DNA of 5,645 nucleotides from Chloroflexota bacterium (lineage in GTDB: Bacteria; Chloroflexota; Anaerolineae; B4-G1; SLSP01), in assembly GCA_012798275.1 (NCBI GenBank), contig JAAZNO010000672.1:1-5645 (forward strand), read 5' to 3'. Both the position numbers and the translations under genes were made by a program. Below the pieces are notes generated by a model that made no database searches, had not been told where the DNA came from, and saw nothing but the letters and a program-made list of their open reading frames with translations. Positions within the stretch are counted from its first letter, which is position 1; every line of letters begins with the position of its first letter. Positions 5,154-5,645 of the stretch are shown here, one piece after another.

Positions 5154-5645
5154 TGCCGTCGCCTCCTTCCTGCATCCGACCCTGACGCATCAACATCCAC
5201 ATGAACGTCGGCAAATCCTGCACGTTCTTCTGTTTCATCGGCATCGTGCCCAGCGCATCAACCAGCTGCAGGGCGATGGTGTCAAGATCCAGATCGAGAT
5301 CGCTGGCCTGTTTGAGAATCCGCGCCAGCTCCGTGTAGACGTCCAGCTGGGCCTCCATCCAGATCGGATCCAGCTTCTTCAGGATTTCCGCCTCCTCCTC
5401 CCCCATGCGGGCCTCAATGTCCCGCTGCCATTTGGCTTCCCAGCTCGCAAGGCGCTGCTCTATGATCTCGGGCGGCACCTTGATGTTGCTGATACCGCCC
5501 CCCACCAGGGTAATGCCGACCTGCGCCAGTTGTTCGCGCAGGCGTTGCACGAACTCCTCCGCAATCTCGACGCGGGCCGTCCCCGATTCATGGAGCTCAT
5601 CACAGCGGCGAGCGAGGATCACCTCGCGGAGGATGGGCGGCGCCA
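5140..5645 (-). CDS. SPFH/Band 7 domain protein, C-terminal part (5' end outside the window)
   Basis: The frame is open to the right edge. It ends at TGA 5142-5140 and gives 167 residues plus two bases. A GTG at 5622 is internal, not the start, because the reading continues upstream without a stop (APPILREVILARR). Fragment residues about 1-75 look like the end of an SPFH domain: ARVEIAEEFVQRLREQLAQV, then GITLVGGGISNIKVPPEIIE (43-62) and W68-x3-W72. A charged, helix-prone stretch (75-115, KWQRDIEARMGEEEAEILKK and beyond) resembles the coiled-coil arm. The tail is Met/Gln-rich and ends GGDGNEEA. The W-x3-W at the same relative place as in the downstream SPFH protein suggests distant paralogs. 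The membrane anchor, if any, is outside the window. It is the first visible gene of a minus-strand operon with the second SPFH gene and the GT39 gene. Confidence 0.8.
   Translation of the reverse strand, partial: APPILREVILARRCDELHESGTARVEIAEEFVQRLREQLAQVGITLVGGGISNIKVPPEIIEQRLASWEAKWQRDIEARMGEEEAEILKKLDPIWMEAQLDVYTELARILKQASDLDLDLDTIALQLVDALGTMPMKQKNVQDLPTFMWMLMRQGRMQEGGDGNEEA
5162..5167 (-). promoter_or_regulatory. Ribosome binding site of the second SPFH gene
   Basis: A perfect AGGAGG on the minus strand lies 8 nt before ATG 5153-5151 and inside the last codons of the upstream SPFH gene. It fixes the start and supports coupled translation. It contrasts with the leaderless starts predicted for the two promoter-proximal genes, and shows that this genome does use Shine-Dalgarno initiation inside operons. 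Confidence 0.8.

Noticed and set aside
4173..5204. Long plus-strand open frame of 343 codons
   Set aside because: It lies entirely opposite the SPFH genes. Its Arg/Gln/His/Pro-rich composition is that of an antisense shadow in GC-rich DNA, with no recognisable domain.

Overview
The window is GC-rich and looks like a chromosomal segment of a Chloroflexota bacterium, probably Anaerolineae or a neighbouring class. This is an inference from gene content: a DUF3662-FHA protein followed by a membrane-anchored FHA protein, a family 39 (PMT/ArnT-like) glycosyltransferase with a DESFxVYD-type C-terminal end, an exported TIM-barrel glycosidase-like protein, and tandem SPFH/Band 7 proteins. No marker gene fixes the taxonomy. 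No rRNA, tRNA, CRISPR, transposase or phage gene was seen.

Layout. (1) Positions 1-448, minus strand: the N-terminal 149 codons of an exported or membrane-anchored glycoside-hydrolase-like protein that runs off the left edge. (2) Positions 449-981: a 533-bp divergent intergenic region, less GC-rich in its outer parts. It holds two back-to-back sigma70-like promoters, each with TATAAT exactly 7 nt before an ATG, which suggests leaderless mRNAs. It also holds nested inverted repeats over the left promoter, a small perfect hairpin, and a roughly 154-176 bp three-hairpin element with overall dyad symmetry that looks like a dispersed REPIN- or MITE-type repeat. (3) Positions 982-2211, plus strand: a two-gene operon, DUF3662-FHA (FhaA-like) then TM-FHA (FhaB-like). 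(4) Positions 2219-5645, minus strand: an overlapping three-gene operon transcribed right to left, namely an SPFH protein (3' part only), a second SPFH protein with a two-helix membrane anchor, and a GT39 integral-membrane glycosyltransferase. The two operons converge with only 7 bp between stop codons and no visible terminator.

How the genes may work together. The FHA pair should read phosphothreonine marks, one protein in the cytoplasm and one at the membrane, but no Ser/Thr kinase or phosphatase gene lies in the window. The two SPFH proteins share a W-x3-W motif at the end of the domain and overlap by 14 nt, so they probably form a hetero-oligomeric membrane assembly, by analogy with HflK/HflC or the prohibitins. 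The glycosyltransferase is translationally overlapped with the second SPFH gene, which suggests co-expression at the membrane. The functional link to SPFH is inference only.

I see no clearly new defence or catalytic system. The most interesting signals are the twin leaderless promoters, the symmetric repeat element between them, the nested inverted repeat over one promoter, and the SPFH-SPFH-GT39 operon.
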